From contig NZ_JBCNLP010000001.1 in NCBI RefSeq assembly GCF_039595395.1, positions 4,154,001 through 4,218,000 on the forward strand: a DNA stretch of 64,000 nucleotides. The letters are read 5' to 3'. How positions within the stretch are numbered: the first letter of the stretch is position 1; each line of letters opens with the position of its first letter. Positions 43,875 through 53,500 of the stretch are shown piece by piece. The stretch is from Novosphingobium sp. (GTDB lineage: Bacteria > Pseudomonadota > Alphaproteobacteria > Sphingomonadales > Sphingomonadaceae). The notes beneath the pieces are model-generated. The model searched no databases, was not told where the DNA came from, and saw nothing but the letters and a program-made list of their open reading frames with translations. The position numbers and the translations under genes were made by a program.

Positions 43875-45485
43875 TTACAGCGCCTCGAAGTGGAAGTTGC
43901 GGAAGCGCGCCCCGCCCTGCCCCGCCGCATAAAGGCCGGGTCGCAGCATCAGGAAACCATTGCGCACATTGTGGTGATAGCCCGAGACCTCCATGCCCCG
44001 GTCGAAGCGCGACCAGCTTTTGCCGCCATCCCCGCTCATATCGTACCACACGATATGCCGGTCGTTGGTCACCCGCATCCGCATCGACTGGCCGAAGGGA
44101 TTGCGCGGCTTGCCCCGCTCCATGCCATATTGGTGGGTGACGAAATGCTCCTTGTTGAAGCCCAGCCCGGCATAGAGCTTTTCATCATAGTACAGCAGCA
44201 GCCCGGCTGTGGTGCCGGGGTCGATCTCGATATCGCATTCGAAACGATAGGCCTGATCGCCCGCCAGCAGCAGCAGCGGCGATGAATCATGCGGCGCGGT
44301 TCCAGAGGCCGCCAGATGCAGCGCATTGCCGCTCACGCTGGCGCGCTGGGCCTCCTGCGGGCCGGGCTTGAAGAAATTCCACTTCGTGCCGAGTTCCAGC
44401 CTTGCGAAATCGTCGGACAGCTTCTGACCATGCGTCAGCGCGGTGCCGCCCTTCGGCTTGGCGATGGGCCGCGACAGATCGCCCCCGGTCATATGGAACC
44501 AGCCATCGGCATCCCATGTCACCGGATCGAGCAGCGCCTGCCTGCCCAGCGTGTAATAGCCATTCTCATAGCCGTGATAGACCGACCACCAGGCCCCGTC
44601 GGGCGCCTCGAACAGGCTGGCGTGGCCGCGTGACCACCAGCGCTCGTCCACGCTGGTGGTGCGCACGATGGGGTTGTGCGGGCAGTTCTCCCAGGGCCCG
44701 TCGATCGAGCGCGAGCGTGCCGCGATCACCATATGGCCGGTCGGCGGTCCGGCGGTGCCGCCCACGGCAGTGACAAGGTAGAAATAGTCACCCCGGCGGA
44801 AGACTTTTGGCCCCTCGGGCGAAAAGCCCTCGACGATCCAGTCGGAAGGATAATGCCAGGGGTCATAGACATGCTCGACCGGCCCGGCTTTGGAAAGGCC
44901 ATCGGCGCTCAGTCGCACCCGGTCTCCGCCCGAGAGAAACAGCCAGCGCGTGCCATCCTCGCCCTCGACATGGCAGGGGTCGATATGGTCGTGCATTTCA
45001 AGGTCGATGGGGTCGCTCCACGGGCCCTCGATATGGTCGGCCCAGATCACATAGATCGAGTTGGGCGTGCTCTTGACCGGGATGTAGAGGTAATAGCGGC
45101 TGCCGTGCTTGGCCAATGACACCGCCCAGACCGCGCCGATGTTCCTGTGCAGCGCGGCTTTCAGCGGACGCCAGTTCACCAGATCGCGCGAATGCCAGAT
45201 CAGCAGCCCCGGATAGGAATCGAAGCTGGAGAAGGTCATGTAATAATCCGGGCCATCCTTCAGAATGGCCGGATCGGGATGGTCGCCCGACAGGATCGGG
45301 TTGAGGAAAGTGCCGTCGCCCAGATCCGCGATGCGCTGCCCGTCGAGGCCGCGCCGCCAAGGGAAGCGGGTGGGCGCGCTGCCCGCCGCGCCCACGGACA
45401 CCGCCCTGGCCTCACCGCTGATGCCGGCGGCCAATGCGGCGCTGCCTCCCGCTTCGAGCAATCCGCGTCGCGTCAGTCCGGTCAT
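43875..45485 (-). CDS. glycoside hydrolase family 43 enzyme, Tat-exported
   Basis: 536 residues. N-terminal twin-arginine signal (MTGLTRRGLLEAGGSAALAAG). The five-bladed GH43 domain begins NPILSGDHPDPAILKDG, with the HPDP catalytic-base aspartate, and the catalytic glutamate is likely in WIVEGFSPEGPKVF; other blade motifs are WAVSLAKHGSRYYLY and RWWSRGHASLF. A C-terminal beta-sandwich (about residues 350-536) as in beta-xylosidases follows. Acts on arabinan- or xylan-like substrate; which one is unknown. Divergent palindromes upstream may be repressor sites. Confidence 0.88.
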   Translation of the reverse strand: MTGLTRRGLLEAGGSAALAAGISGEARAVSVGAAGSAPTRFPWRRGLDGQRIADLGDGTFLNPILSGDHPDPAILKDGPDYYMTFSSFDSYPGLLIWHSRDLVNWRPLKAALHRNIGAVWAVSLAKHGSRYYLYIPVKSTPNSIYVIWADHIEGPWSDPIDLEMHDHIDPCHVEGEDGTRWLFLSGGDRVRLSADGLSKAGPVEHVYDPWHYPSDWIVEGFSPEGPKVFRRGDYFYLVTAVGGTAGPPTGHMVIAARSRSIDGPWENCPHNPIVRTTSVDERWWSRGHASLFEAPDGAWWSVYHGYENGYYTLGRQALLDPVTWDADGWFHMTGGDLSRPIAKPKGGTALTHGQKLSDDFARLELGTKWNFFKPGPQEAQRASVSGNALHLAASGTAPHDSSPLLLLAGDQAYRFECDIEIDPGTTAGLLLYYDEKLYAGLGFNKEHFVTHQYGMERGKPRNPFGQSMRMRVTNDRHIVWYDMSGDGGKSWSRFDRGMEVSGYHHNVRNGFLMLRPGLYAAGQGGARFRNFHFEAL

Positions 45486-45720
45486 GATCGTCCTCTTCCC
45501 CTGTTCTACGGGGCGGTTTTTACCGTCCCGTCTGCCTTACAGCTTGCGGCGCGCGCCAAAGATGATGCCGCGCCCGGTGTGCCGATCTTCATAGGCGCAC
45601 TGCCTGGCCGCGATCAGCGCCAGCCGCAGCGCATGAGATCCTGTTGCGACGTACCGCATCCGCACCCGCCTTCATGGTCCAGTCAGCCCCTGGAGGCAGA
45701 GCACTGCGGCAGAAGGACAT

Positions 45721-45734
45721 TGATACCGGTGTCA
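45721..45734. promoter_or_regulatory. possible LacI-family operator
   Basis: TGATACCGGTGTCA is a 14-bp palindrome with one mismatch and the central CCGG typical of LacI/GalR-type operators. It lies 236 bp upstream of the GH43 start codon. No LacI gene lies nearby, so assignment is by motif only. Confidence 0.4.
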
Positions 45735-45805
45735 TAGGCATGCGTGGATGGGGATGGCCTGTCAATGACCGCATGGTAAATCGTGTATCACGGTGAACAA
45801 TCCGC

Positions 45806-45818
45806 CTGACAGTGTCAG
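45806..45818. promoter_or_regulatory. perfect palindrome CTGACA-G-TGTCAG
   Basis: A 13-bp perfect inverted repeat in the same spacer as the possible LacI operator, about 50 bp before the HAD gene end. It may be a second regulator site, or part of the end of the HAD transcript. Confidence 0.35.
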
Positions 45819-45869
45819 ATCGCCTTGCCGCCCAGCAACAAAAGCAGGCTCGCGCTTACGATCCGCCCG

Positions 45870-46529
45870 TCACGAAACGGAAAACAACGGACTCCCCGCC
45901 GCTTGCAGACGCGGATCATGATAATCGCGAATCACCAGATGATCGGCGGGCCAGGGCTCGCGATGCGTCGCGCTGACCACGATCACACCAGCCCCGGCGG
46001 CTTCCCCGGCCGCGACACCGGCGGGCGAATCCTCAAAGACCACGCAGCGTTCGGGCGCGATGCCCAGCCGCTGCGCCGCGAGCAGGAAGCCATCGGGCGC
46101 GGGCTTGCTGCGCGCCACATCCTCGGCGCAGATCAACACCTCGGGCAGAGGAATGCCCGAAGCCCGAAGCCGCGCCAGAGCCAGCCGCCGATGCGCCGAG
46201 GTGACGATCGCCCAGCGGCCAACCGGCAGGCTGGAAAGGAAATCCGCCGCGCCGGCAATCGCCTCGGTTCCTTCCAGATCCTCAAGCTCGGCACGGACGA
46301 TCTGCTCGACCTCCGCTTCAGCATCGATGCCGGGCAGATTCTGCCGCCGCACCACCTCGATCGCCTGCACGCCATGCATATGCCTGAGCAGATGCTCGAC
46401 ATCCACGCCATGCCGCTGCGCCCAGGCGGTCCACACCCGCTCCACCGAGGCGATGGAGGTGAGCAGCGTGCCATCCATGTCGAAGAGAAAGCCTTCGAAA
46501 GGGGCGAGCGCGGTGTCGATCTTGTCCAT
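45870..46529 (-). CDS. HAD-superfamily phosphatase (beta-PGM/sugar-phosphatase type)
   Basis: 219 residues. Motif I FEGFLFDMDGTLLTS, a helical cap (VWTAWAQRHGVDVEHLLRHMHG), motif II VTSAHRR, motif III lysine in EDVARSKPAPDGFLL, motif IV VFEDSPAGVAAGEAAG. This pattern is that of sugar-phosphate phosphatases and beta-phosphoglucomutase relatives. Start uncertain: an in-frame GTG at 46553 and ATG at 46541 are also possible and none has a clear ribosome site. Neighbouring GH43 enzyme on the same strand suggests carbohydrate metabolism. Confidence 0.85.
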   Translation of the reverse strand: MDKIDTALAPFEGFLFDMDGTLLTSIASVERVWTAWAQRHGVDVEHLLRHMHGVQAIEVVRRQNLPGIDAEAEVEQIVRAELEDLEGTEAIAGAADFLSSLPVGRWAIVTSAHRRLALARLRASGIPLPEVLICAEDVARSKPAPDGFLLAAQRLGIAPERCVVFEDSPAGVAAGEAAGAGVIVVSATHREPWPADHLVIRDYHDPRLQAAGSPLFSVS

Positions 46530-46598
46530 GGCGGCGACCATAGGGCTGATCACACCTGATCCGAAAGCATTTTCCTGCCGAAACGGCCCTTTTGCCGG

Positions 46599-47569
46599 TC
46601 AGAAGCTCGACGCCTGCCGCATCGCCCGGCACGCAGGATCACCCATGATCATCGCCCCCTTGCCCGAGGCCTTCACGGCATAGAGCGCCTCATCGGCAAT
46701 CGCGAAAAGCGCCTGGGCATCATAGCGATGCGCATCCTGCGCCATGGCCATGCCCGCCGAAGCGCCAATGGTCAGCCGGTGCCCGCGCCACAGAATCGGC
46801 CGGTTCAGCTCGGCCAGCAACCGGCCCACCCGCGCCTCCAGCATCGCGGGCGAAAGGTCCGCGCCGGTCAGCACCGCGAATTCATCGCCGCCGATCCGCG
46901 CCACCAGCAGAGCATCGGCGAAACAGGCCGCGATCCGCTGCGCCGCCGCCTTCAGGCAGGCATCGCCCGCGCCATGGCCAAAGCGATCGTTGACCTGCTT
47001 GAAACTGTCGAGATCCACCAGCACCAGCGCGCCCAGCGGCGTCAGGCCGGGCCGGGCCAACGGGGCGTTCAGAAAGCGCTCCTCGAAGAGGGCGCGATTG
47101 GCCAGCCCCGTCAGCGCATCATGCTCGGCGCGCTGACGCAGCGCCTCCCAGCGCTGTTTTTCCTCGGTGATATCCTGCTTCAGGCCATAGAGCTGCACGA
47201 TGCGGCCATTGTCGCGGATCACATCGGCGCTCAGCCGCATCCAGCGCTCCTGTCCGTCGGGGCGGATGATCCGCGCCTCCATCGCGAAGGGGCGGCCATG
47301 GGTGACGGCCTCGGCGCGCAGACGCTCCATCATCACGCGCGATTCCTCGGCGTAGAAACCGGCGGCCTCGCGCCGGTCGAGTCGATGCGTGGGGCACAGG
47401 CCGAAAAGCTGATAGACCCCGGCCGTCCAGCTCAGCGCGCTGTCGGCCAGATTGCAGGTCCAGGCGCCGATCCCCGCCTGAGCGGCGACAAGATCAAGAC
47501 CGCATCGGCACCAACGGGCACGCTGGCGCCGCGCCCCGTTTCCCGCATGATGTCGATCTTCTGTATCAT
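46599..47569 (-). pseudogene. PAS-GGDEF diguanylate cyclase, apparent frameshift
   Basis: A PAS domain (GIGAWTCNLADSALSWTAGVY ... then EARIIRPDGQERWMRLSADV and QDITEEKQ) is followed by a GGDEF domain with HDALTGLANRALFEER, DLDSFKQVNDRFGHGAGD and ARIGGDEFAVL; the active-site motif is intact. The PAS frame has no start codon upstream. A start in another frame (MIQKIDIMRETGRGAS, 47569) leads into the PAS frame if one base is missing around 47480-47510. So the gene is frameshifted or the sequence has an error. If translated it would make c-di-GMP. Confidence 0.75.
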
Positions 47570-47654
47570 CGCCACTGGCGATTAAGGGGGAAACCCTAAC
47601 AAGCCGTGATAAAGGTGAAGACGGGGCGGCCAGCAGACCGCCCCGTCCCGATCC

Positions 47655-48299
47655 TTACTGCTTCGGCTTGGCGGCAGCCTCGGGCGCGGCGGCCTCAGGC
47701 GTGCTGGCCTCGGGCGCAGCGTTGGCGGCGGCGGCCTCATAGGCCTTGCGCATGGTGTCGATCTCGGCGGCGGTCTTGTAATCGACCAGCTCGACCTGGA
47801 AGACCAGATCGGAATTGGCAGGAATCGGGCCGGACTCCTGAGCGCCATAGCCCATCGCGGCGGGGATGCAGAACCGCGCGATCCCCGTCTTGCCCAGCAT
47901 CTGCAGGCCCTTCGAGAAGCCCGGAATCACACCATTGACCGGGAATTTGGCGGCCTTGCCCTGATCGAACACGGCGCCCGTCGCGGCCAGATAGCCGATG
48001 TAATTGACCAGCACGTAATCGGCCTCGGCAGGCATCGGCCCGGCGGCGGGGCGCAGCATGGTGTAGCCCAGCCCGGCCTCGGTCCTGGCCTCGCACAGAC
48101 GCTGGCCGGCGGGCAGCACCGGATTGAGCGGCAGCGGAATGATGTCCCTCGTCGGCTTGACGACCGCAGGGGCCGTTGCGTGGGCCGCAGGCGCCTTGCG
48201 CACCGGCGCCGCGCTGGCAGGCATCTGCGCCATCAGCAAAGGCAAAGCGAGAAGGACGGCGGCAGGCGCCGAAGCGAGGGGCTTAGAAAAAAGGCTCAT
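47655..48299 (-). CDS. FKBP-type peptidyl-prolyl isomerase (exported)
   Basis: 214 residues. Signal peptide (LLALPLLMAQMPASAA), a linker, then FKBP domain: GAVFDQGKAAKFPVNGVIPGFSKGLQMLGK, FCIPAAMGYGAQESGPIPANSDLVFQVELVDY. FxxGK, VIPGF and IPANSDLVF are typical. The C-terminus is an Ala/Glu/Pro-rich tail. It helps periplasmic protein folding. Divergent from the SOS cassette, with the LexA box between them. Confidence 0.92.
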   Translation of the reverse strand: MSLFSKPLASAPAAVLLALPLLMAQMPASAAPVRKAPAAHATAPAVVKPTRDIIPLPLNPVLPAGQRLCEARTEAGLGYTMLRPAAGPMPAEADYVLVNYIGYLAATGAVFDQGKAAKFPVNGVIPGFSKGLQMLGKTGIARFCIPAAMGYGAQESGPIPANSDLVFQVELVDYKTAAEIDTMRKAYEAAAANAAPEASTPEAAAPEAAAKPKQ

Positions 48300-48366
48300 G
48301 GCTCCAAGCTATAGGCAGGCTGTGGGACTGCGATCAAGCGGCGCGATGGACAGGCGCCCCTCATGA

Positions 48367-48381
48367 GAACATAATGGGAAC
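48367..48381 (+). promoter_or_regulatory. LexA box upstream of imuA
   Basis: GAAC-N7-GAAC (GAACATAATGGGAAC), which is the reverse complement of the alphaproteobacterial LexA operator GTTC-N7-GTTC, a direct repeat. It lies about 30 bp upstream of the imuA start, suited for repression, and precedes a cassette known to be SOS-controlled. Confidence 0.8.
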
Positions 48382-48409
48382 ATGAAATGCGATTCGCAGG
48401 ACTCTTGCC

Positions 48410-49126
48410 ATGATGCCCCAAGCTGCCCTTTCCCGGCCTTCTCCTGCCCCGCAGACCGGCGGATTGCCCTCTCTGGCGCGCGGCCATCTGCACGAGATTC
48501 ACGCCACCGCCGATGGCTGGGCGGCGGCGCTGGGCTTTGTGCTTTCAGCGCTCGGGCCAGCCGGGGAACAGCCGGTCATGCTGGTGCGTGCGAAACGCTC
48601 CGGCCCGCGCCTGCTGCCTTGCGGCGCGGGCTGGGCGCAGACCGGGCTCGATCCGCGGCGGCTGGTAGTGGTCGAGGCGCCCGATGCGCTGGGCCTGCTG
48701 CGCGCCGGGCTGGATGCCGCGCGCTGTCCGGGTCTGGCCGCCGTGGTGCTGGAGACATGGGGGCCATTGCCCGACTACGACCTGACCGCCAGCCGCCGTC
48801 TGGTGCTGGCGGCGGAGCGTTCGGGCGCGCTGGTGATCGTGCTGCGCGGCGATGCGCCCCAGCACGCCAGCGCCGCGCAGACCCGCTGGCAGATCGAGCC
48901 GGGCCCTTCGCTGGCGCTGCCCGGACAGGCGCCGGGCTATCCCGCGCTGAGCGCCACGCTGCTGCGCCAGCGCGGCGGCGCTTCGGGGCAGAGCTGGGCC
49001 TTGCGACGCCCGGCATGGGAAGGAGCCTTCCATGAACCAGAAGATGCAGAGCAGCCGACGCCGCTGTCTGGCGCTGTGGTTCCCTTTCCTGCCCTGCGAG
49101 CGGACGATCAGGAGCGCGCCGCCTGA
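48410..49126 (+). CDS. imuA: ImuA, SOS mutasome accessory protein
   Basis: 238 residues. RecA-like but lacking a clear Walker A; stretches such as LARGHLHEIHATADGWAAALGFVLSALGPAG and PGLAAVVLETWGPLPDYDLTASRRLVLAAERSG are typical of ImuA in alphaproteobacteria. It works with ImuB and DnaE2 in damage-induced mutagenesis. LexA box upstream and overlap of about 95 nt with imuB show one operon. Known function derives from Caulobacter and Mycobacterium relatives (ImuA'). Confidence 0.9.
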   Translation: MMPQAALSRPSPAPQTGGLPSLARGHLHEIHATADGWAAALGFVLSALGPAGEQPVMLVRAKRSGPRLLPCGAGWAQTGLDPRRLVVVEAPDALGLLRAGLDAARCPGLAAVVLETWGPLPDYDLTASRRLVLAAERSGALVIVLRGDAPQHASAAQTRWQIEPGPSLALPGQAPGYPALSATLLRQRGGASGQSWALRRPAWEGAFHEPEDAEQPTPLSGAVVPFPALRADDQERAA

Positions 49127-50567
49127 ACCGGGCCTGCCCTTCGCGCTGGTGGCCAGGGTCGGGCAGGCGCTGCGCCTTGCCGCACTGACGGCGGATGGCG
49201 CGGGCCACGGGCTGGCGGTGGGGATGACTCTGGCCGATGCGCGGGCGCGCTGCCCCGATCTGCTCACCGCGCCGCATGATCCGCATGAGGATGCGAAGCT
49301 GCTGGCGGTGCTGGCCCGGCGGATGGGGCGTTTTACGCCGATGGTGGCGCTCGATCCGCCCGACGGGCTGGTGCTGGATATCACCGGCTGCGCGCATCTG
49401 TTCGGCGGCGAGGCGGCGCTGGCCCGGCTGGCGATGGCCGAAGCCGGGCTGACGGCTCGCCCCGCGCTGGCCGACCATGCCGCTGCTGCGCGCGCTTTGG
49501 CGCGGTATGAACGCGGGCAGGCAGGCAGGGATGAAGCCTTGCGTATCCGCGCCCTGCCCATTGCCGCGCTGGAGCTTTCCGAAGCCTCGCTCTCCGGCCT
49601 GCGCCGGGCGGGCCTGAAGACCCTGGGCGATCTGGCCAGCCGCCCGATGGGGGCTCTGGCCGCGCGTTTCGGCGAGGAGGCGGTGACGAAACTACGCGCA
49701 ATTCTGGGCGAGGCGGGCAGTCCGCTCGCCCCCCGTGCCGCGCCGCCGCCGATCCGCGCCCAGGCCCGCTTTGCCGAGCCCATCGGCCGCACGCAGGATG
49801 TGCTGGAGGTCGCCGAAACCCTGCTCGAGGACACCGCCCGCCAGATGGAGGCGCGACGCATCGGCGGCCGCCGCTTCGTGCTGCGGCTGGAGCGCGCCGA
49901 TGGTGCCATCCGCGATCTGGCGATCGAGACCGCCTTGCCCACGCGTGAGGCGGCGCCGGTGGTGCGCCTGCTGCGCGAAAGGCTGGAGTCGCTGGCCGAT
50001 CCGCTCGACCCCGGCTTCGGCTTCGACGCGGTGGCGCTGGCCGTGCCGCGCCATGAGCCGCTGGCGGCGCGCCAGACCTCGACGCAAGCTGACGAGCGCG
50101 AGGAGGAGAGCATCGCCGCCCTGCTCGACCGGCTGGCGACGCGGCTGGGGGAAGGCGCGATCCTGCGCCTCCATCCGCGCGACCGGCACAGCCCGGAAAA
50201 GGCGCAGGCGCTGCTGCCCGCCGCGCGGGGCCTAGCGACGCGCACGCAGCCACCTGCCCTGCCCCGCCCGCTGTTCCTCTTCGACCCGCCTCAGGAGGTC
50301 AGCGCCATCGCGGGCGTGCCGGACGGGCCGCCCTTGCGCTTCACCTGGCGCGGGCGGGCGCATGAGGTGCGCCTCGCCGAAGGGCCCGAGCGCATCGCGC
50401 CCGAATGGTGGCGCCACCCGCTGGGCCATCTGCCCGAAACGCCGCTGCTGACCCGTGACTATTACCGGGTGGAGGATGGTGCGGGGACGCGCTTCTGGCT
50501 GTTCCGCCATGGTCTGTTCGAGGAGCGGACGCATCCCAAATGGTATCTCCACGGGCTGTTTTCATGA
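49032..50567 (+). CDS. imuB: ImuB, inactive Y-family polymerase-like protein
   Basis: 511 residues. Y-family fold with RCLALWFPFLPCERTIR at the N-terminus, MTLADARARCPDL, GLVLDITGCAHLFGG and the helix-hairpin-helix LSGLRRAGLKTLGDLASRP. ImuB proteins usually lack the catalytic acidic residues and act as a hub linking ImuA, DnaE2 and the sliding clamp. Start might also be at 49044, both within the imuA end. Its stop overlaps the dnaE2 ATG (ATGA). Second gene of the SOS cassette. Confidence 0.92.
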   Translation: MNQKMQSSRRRCLALWFPFLPCERTIRSAPPEPGLPFALVARVGQALRLAALTADGAGHGLAVGMTLADARARCPDLLTAPHDPHEDAKLLAVLARRMGRFTPMVALDPPDGLVLDITGCAHLFGGEAALARLAMAEAGLTARPALADHAAAARALARYERGQAGRDEALRIRALPIAALELSEASLSGLRRAGLKTLGDLASRPMGALAARFGEEAVTKLRAILGEAGSPLAPRAAPPPIRAQARFAEPIGRTQDVLEVAETLLEDTARQMEARRIGGRRFVLRLERADGAIRDLAIETALPTREAAPVVRLLRERLESLADPLDPGFGFDAVALAVPRHEPLAARQTSTQADEREEESIAALLDRLATRLGEGAILRLHPRDRHSPEKAQALLPAARGLATRTQPPALPRPLFLFDPPQEVSAIAGVPDGPPLRFTWRGRAHEVRLAEGPERIAPEWWRHPLGHLPETPLLTRDYYRVEDGAGTRFWLFRHGLFEERTHPKWYLHGLFS

Positions 50568-53500
50568 GCTTTTTCGAACCTGTCGCGGCCAGCGCCTTCA
50601 GCTTTTTGCGCGGTGCCTGCCAGCCGGGCGAGATGGTGGCGCGGGCGCATGCGCTGGGCATGGGTGGCATCGGCATCGCCGACCGCAACACGGTGGCGGG
50701 CGTGGTGCGCGCGTATAAGGTGTGGAAGGAGTTGGGCGGCCCCGGCAGCGGCTTTCGCCTGATCGTGGGGGCGCGGCTGTGTTTTATCGACGGCACGCCG
50801 GACATCGTCGCCTATCCGCTGGACCGCAAGGGTTGGGGGCGGCTGACGCGGCTGCTCAGCCATGGCAATCTGAAGAAGGAGGTCGAGAAGGGCGATTGCC
50901 ATCTGACGCTGGACGATCTGCTGGCGCATGTGGAAGGGCTCGCGCTGATTGCCATGGATGGCGATGCCGCTTTGCTGGAACGGCTGCGCGCCGCCACGCC
51001 CCATCTCTGGCTGAGTGCCGCCATGCCGCGCGGGGGCAGCGATGCGCGTGATCTGGCGCAGCGGATGGCGCTGGGCGCAGCCTGCGGCGTGCCGCTGATC
51101 GCGACGAACGATCCGCTTTATGCCGTGCCAGCGCAGCGGCCCCTGCACGATGTGCTGACCTGCATTCGCGAGGGGGTGCCGCTGTCCAGCGCGGGGCGTC
51201 TGCTGGCCGCGCATGCCGAGCGGCATCTCAAGCCGCCCACCGAAATGGCGCGGTTGTTTGCCGCCTGCCCTCAGGCGCTGGAGGCGACGGGCGATCTGTT
51301 TTCGCGGATCGGCTTTGTGCTGGACGAGCTGGTCTATGAATACCCCCACGAACCCGTGCCCGAGGGGTGGGAAGCGCAGGCGTGGCTGGAACACCGGGTG
51401 CGGGAAGGCGCGAAGGAGCGTTTTCCCGATGGCTTGCCGCCCAAGTATGAAGAGGCGCTGGCGGTCGAGTTCGGCCTCATCGCCGACAAAAACTACGCCC
51501 ATTACTTCCTCACCGTCCACGATGTGGTGCATTATGCGCGCAGCCTCTCACCGCCGATCCTGTGTCAGGGGCGAGGCAGTGCGGCCAATTCGCTGGTCTG
51601 CTATTTTCTGGGCGTGACGCCGATCGATCCGGTGCGCGAAAAGCTGCTGTTCTCGCGCTTTCTCTCCGAAGAACGCGACGAGCCCCCCGATATCGACGTC
51701 GATTTCGAACATGAACGGCGCGAGGAGGTGATCCAGTATATTTATGAGCGCTACACCCGCCAGCGCGCCGGGATCGTCGCAACCGTCATCCATTACCGCC
51801 AGCGCAGCACCATCCGCGAGGTGGGGCGCGCTCTGGGCCTGACCGAGGATGTGACGGCGCGGCTCTCCGGACTGATCTGGGGCAGCCGGGGCGGGCCGGT
51901 GCCCGAGGAAAGGCTGGCGCAGGCCGGCTTCGATGCCGACAACCCCGCCATCGCCCGGCTGCGCGATCTGATCGAACAGGTGCTGGATCTGCCGCGCCAT
52001 CTTTCGCAGCATGTCGGGGGCTTCGTGCTGTCTCAGGAGCGGCTCGATGAGATCGTGCCGATCTGCAAGGCGGGGATGGCGGATCGCACCTTCATCGAAT
52101 GGGACAAGGACGATATCGACGAGCTGAAGCTGATGAAGGTGGATGTGCTGGCGCTGGGCATGCTGACCGCGCTGCGCAAGGGCTTCGATCTGATCCGGGG
52201 CGTGGGGCAAGGCGATTACACGCTGGCCACGGTAACGCCGCCGGAGAAGGAGGTCGCCACCTTCGAGATGCTGCAAAAGGCCGACAGCATCGGCACCTTT
52301 CAGGTCGAGAGCCGCGCCCAGATCGCCATGCTGCCGCGCATGAAGCCCAAGGTGTTCTACGATCTGGTCATTCAGGTGGCCATCGTGCGCCCCGGCCCGA
52401 TTCAGGGCGGCATGGTCCACCCCTATCTGCGCCGCCGCACCGGCGAAGAAGCCGTCACCTTCCCCAGCCCCGCCTTAAAAGAGCTGCTCGAACGCACCGA
52501 GGGCGTGCCGCTGTTTCAGGAGCAGGCGATGAGCATCGCCATCGTCGGCGCGGGCTACAGCCCCGCTCAGGCCGACCGCTTGCGCCGCGACATGGCCAGC
52601 TTCCGTCAGAACGGCAAGATCGAGACCCATAAGCGCCAGTTTATCGAGGGCATGGTCAAGAACGGCTACACACTGGACTTCGCCGAAAGCTGCTTCGCCC
52701 AGATCGAGGGCTTCGGCGAATATGGCTTCCCTGAAAGCCACGCACAGGCCTTTGGCTGGCTGGCCTATGTGTCGAGCTGGATGAAATGCCACCACCCCGC
52801 CGCTTTCACCTGCGCGCTGCTCAACAGCCAGCCGATGGGCTTTTACGCCCCCGCGCAACTGGTCGCGGACGCCCGCGCGCATGGCGTGGAAGTGCGCCCC
52901 ACCGATGCCACCATCAGCCCATGGGACAACACGCTGGAAGGCCCGCGCATCCTGCGCCTGGGCCTGCGCCAGATCGACGGCTTCCGCGAGGAATGGGCCA
53001 AAGCGATGGTCAGCGCTCGCGAGGAGCGCCCCTTCGCCAGCCTTGAGGATCTGGCCCACCGCGCCGCCCTGCCCGCCCGCGCCATGGCACTGCTGGCCGA
53101 TGCCGACGCGCTGGTGTCGCTGGGAGCCGCAAGGCGTGAGGCCGGATGGGAAGTCCGCCGCCTGCCCCCACGCCAGCTCTCGCTCTTCGCCGCGATGGAT
53201 GCCCCCGAACTCGCCGCAGAGCCCGATCCCGCCTTGCCGCCCATGCCGCTCTCGCAACAGGTCGTGGAGGATTACCAGACCCAGCGCCTCTCCCTGCGCG
53301 GCCATCCGCTGCAGTTTTTGCGCGCGCGGCTGGAGGCACGCGGGATCATCACCGCCGCTCAGGTCAATGCGGCCAAGGATGGCGCGCCCGTCGCCTGCGC
53401 CGGGGCCGTGCTGGTCCGCCAGCGCCCCGGCAAAGGCAACGCCATCTTCATCACGATTGAGGACGAAACCGGCATCGTCAACGGCCTGCTCTGGGCCCGC

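Larger units (their letters stand above)
45486..45869. other. gene-free spacer upstream of the GH43 gene
   Basis: About 385 bp without a supported gene. Holds the promoter region of the GH43 gene with two palindromes annotated separately. The HAD gene ends at its far side on the same strand, so it should not contain a second promoter. Confidence 0.5.
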
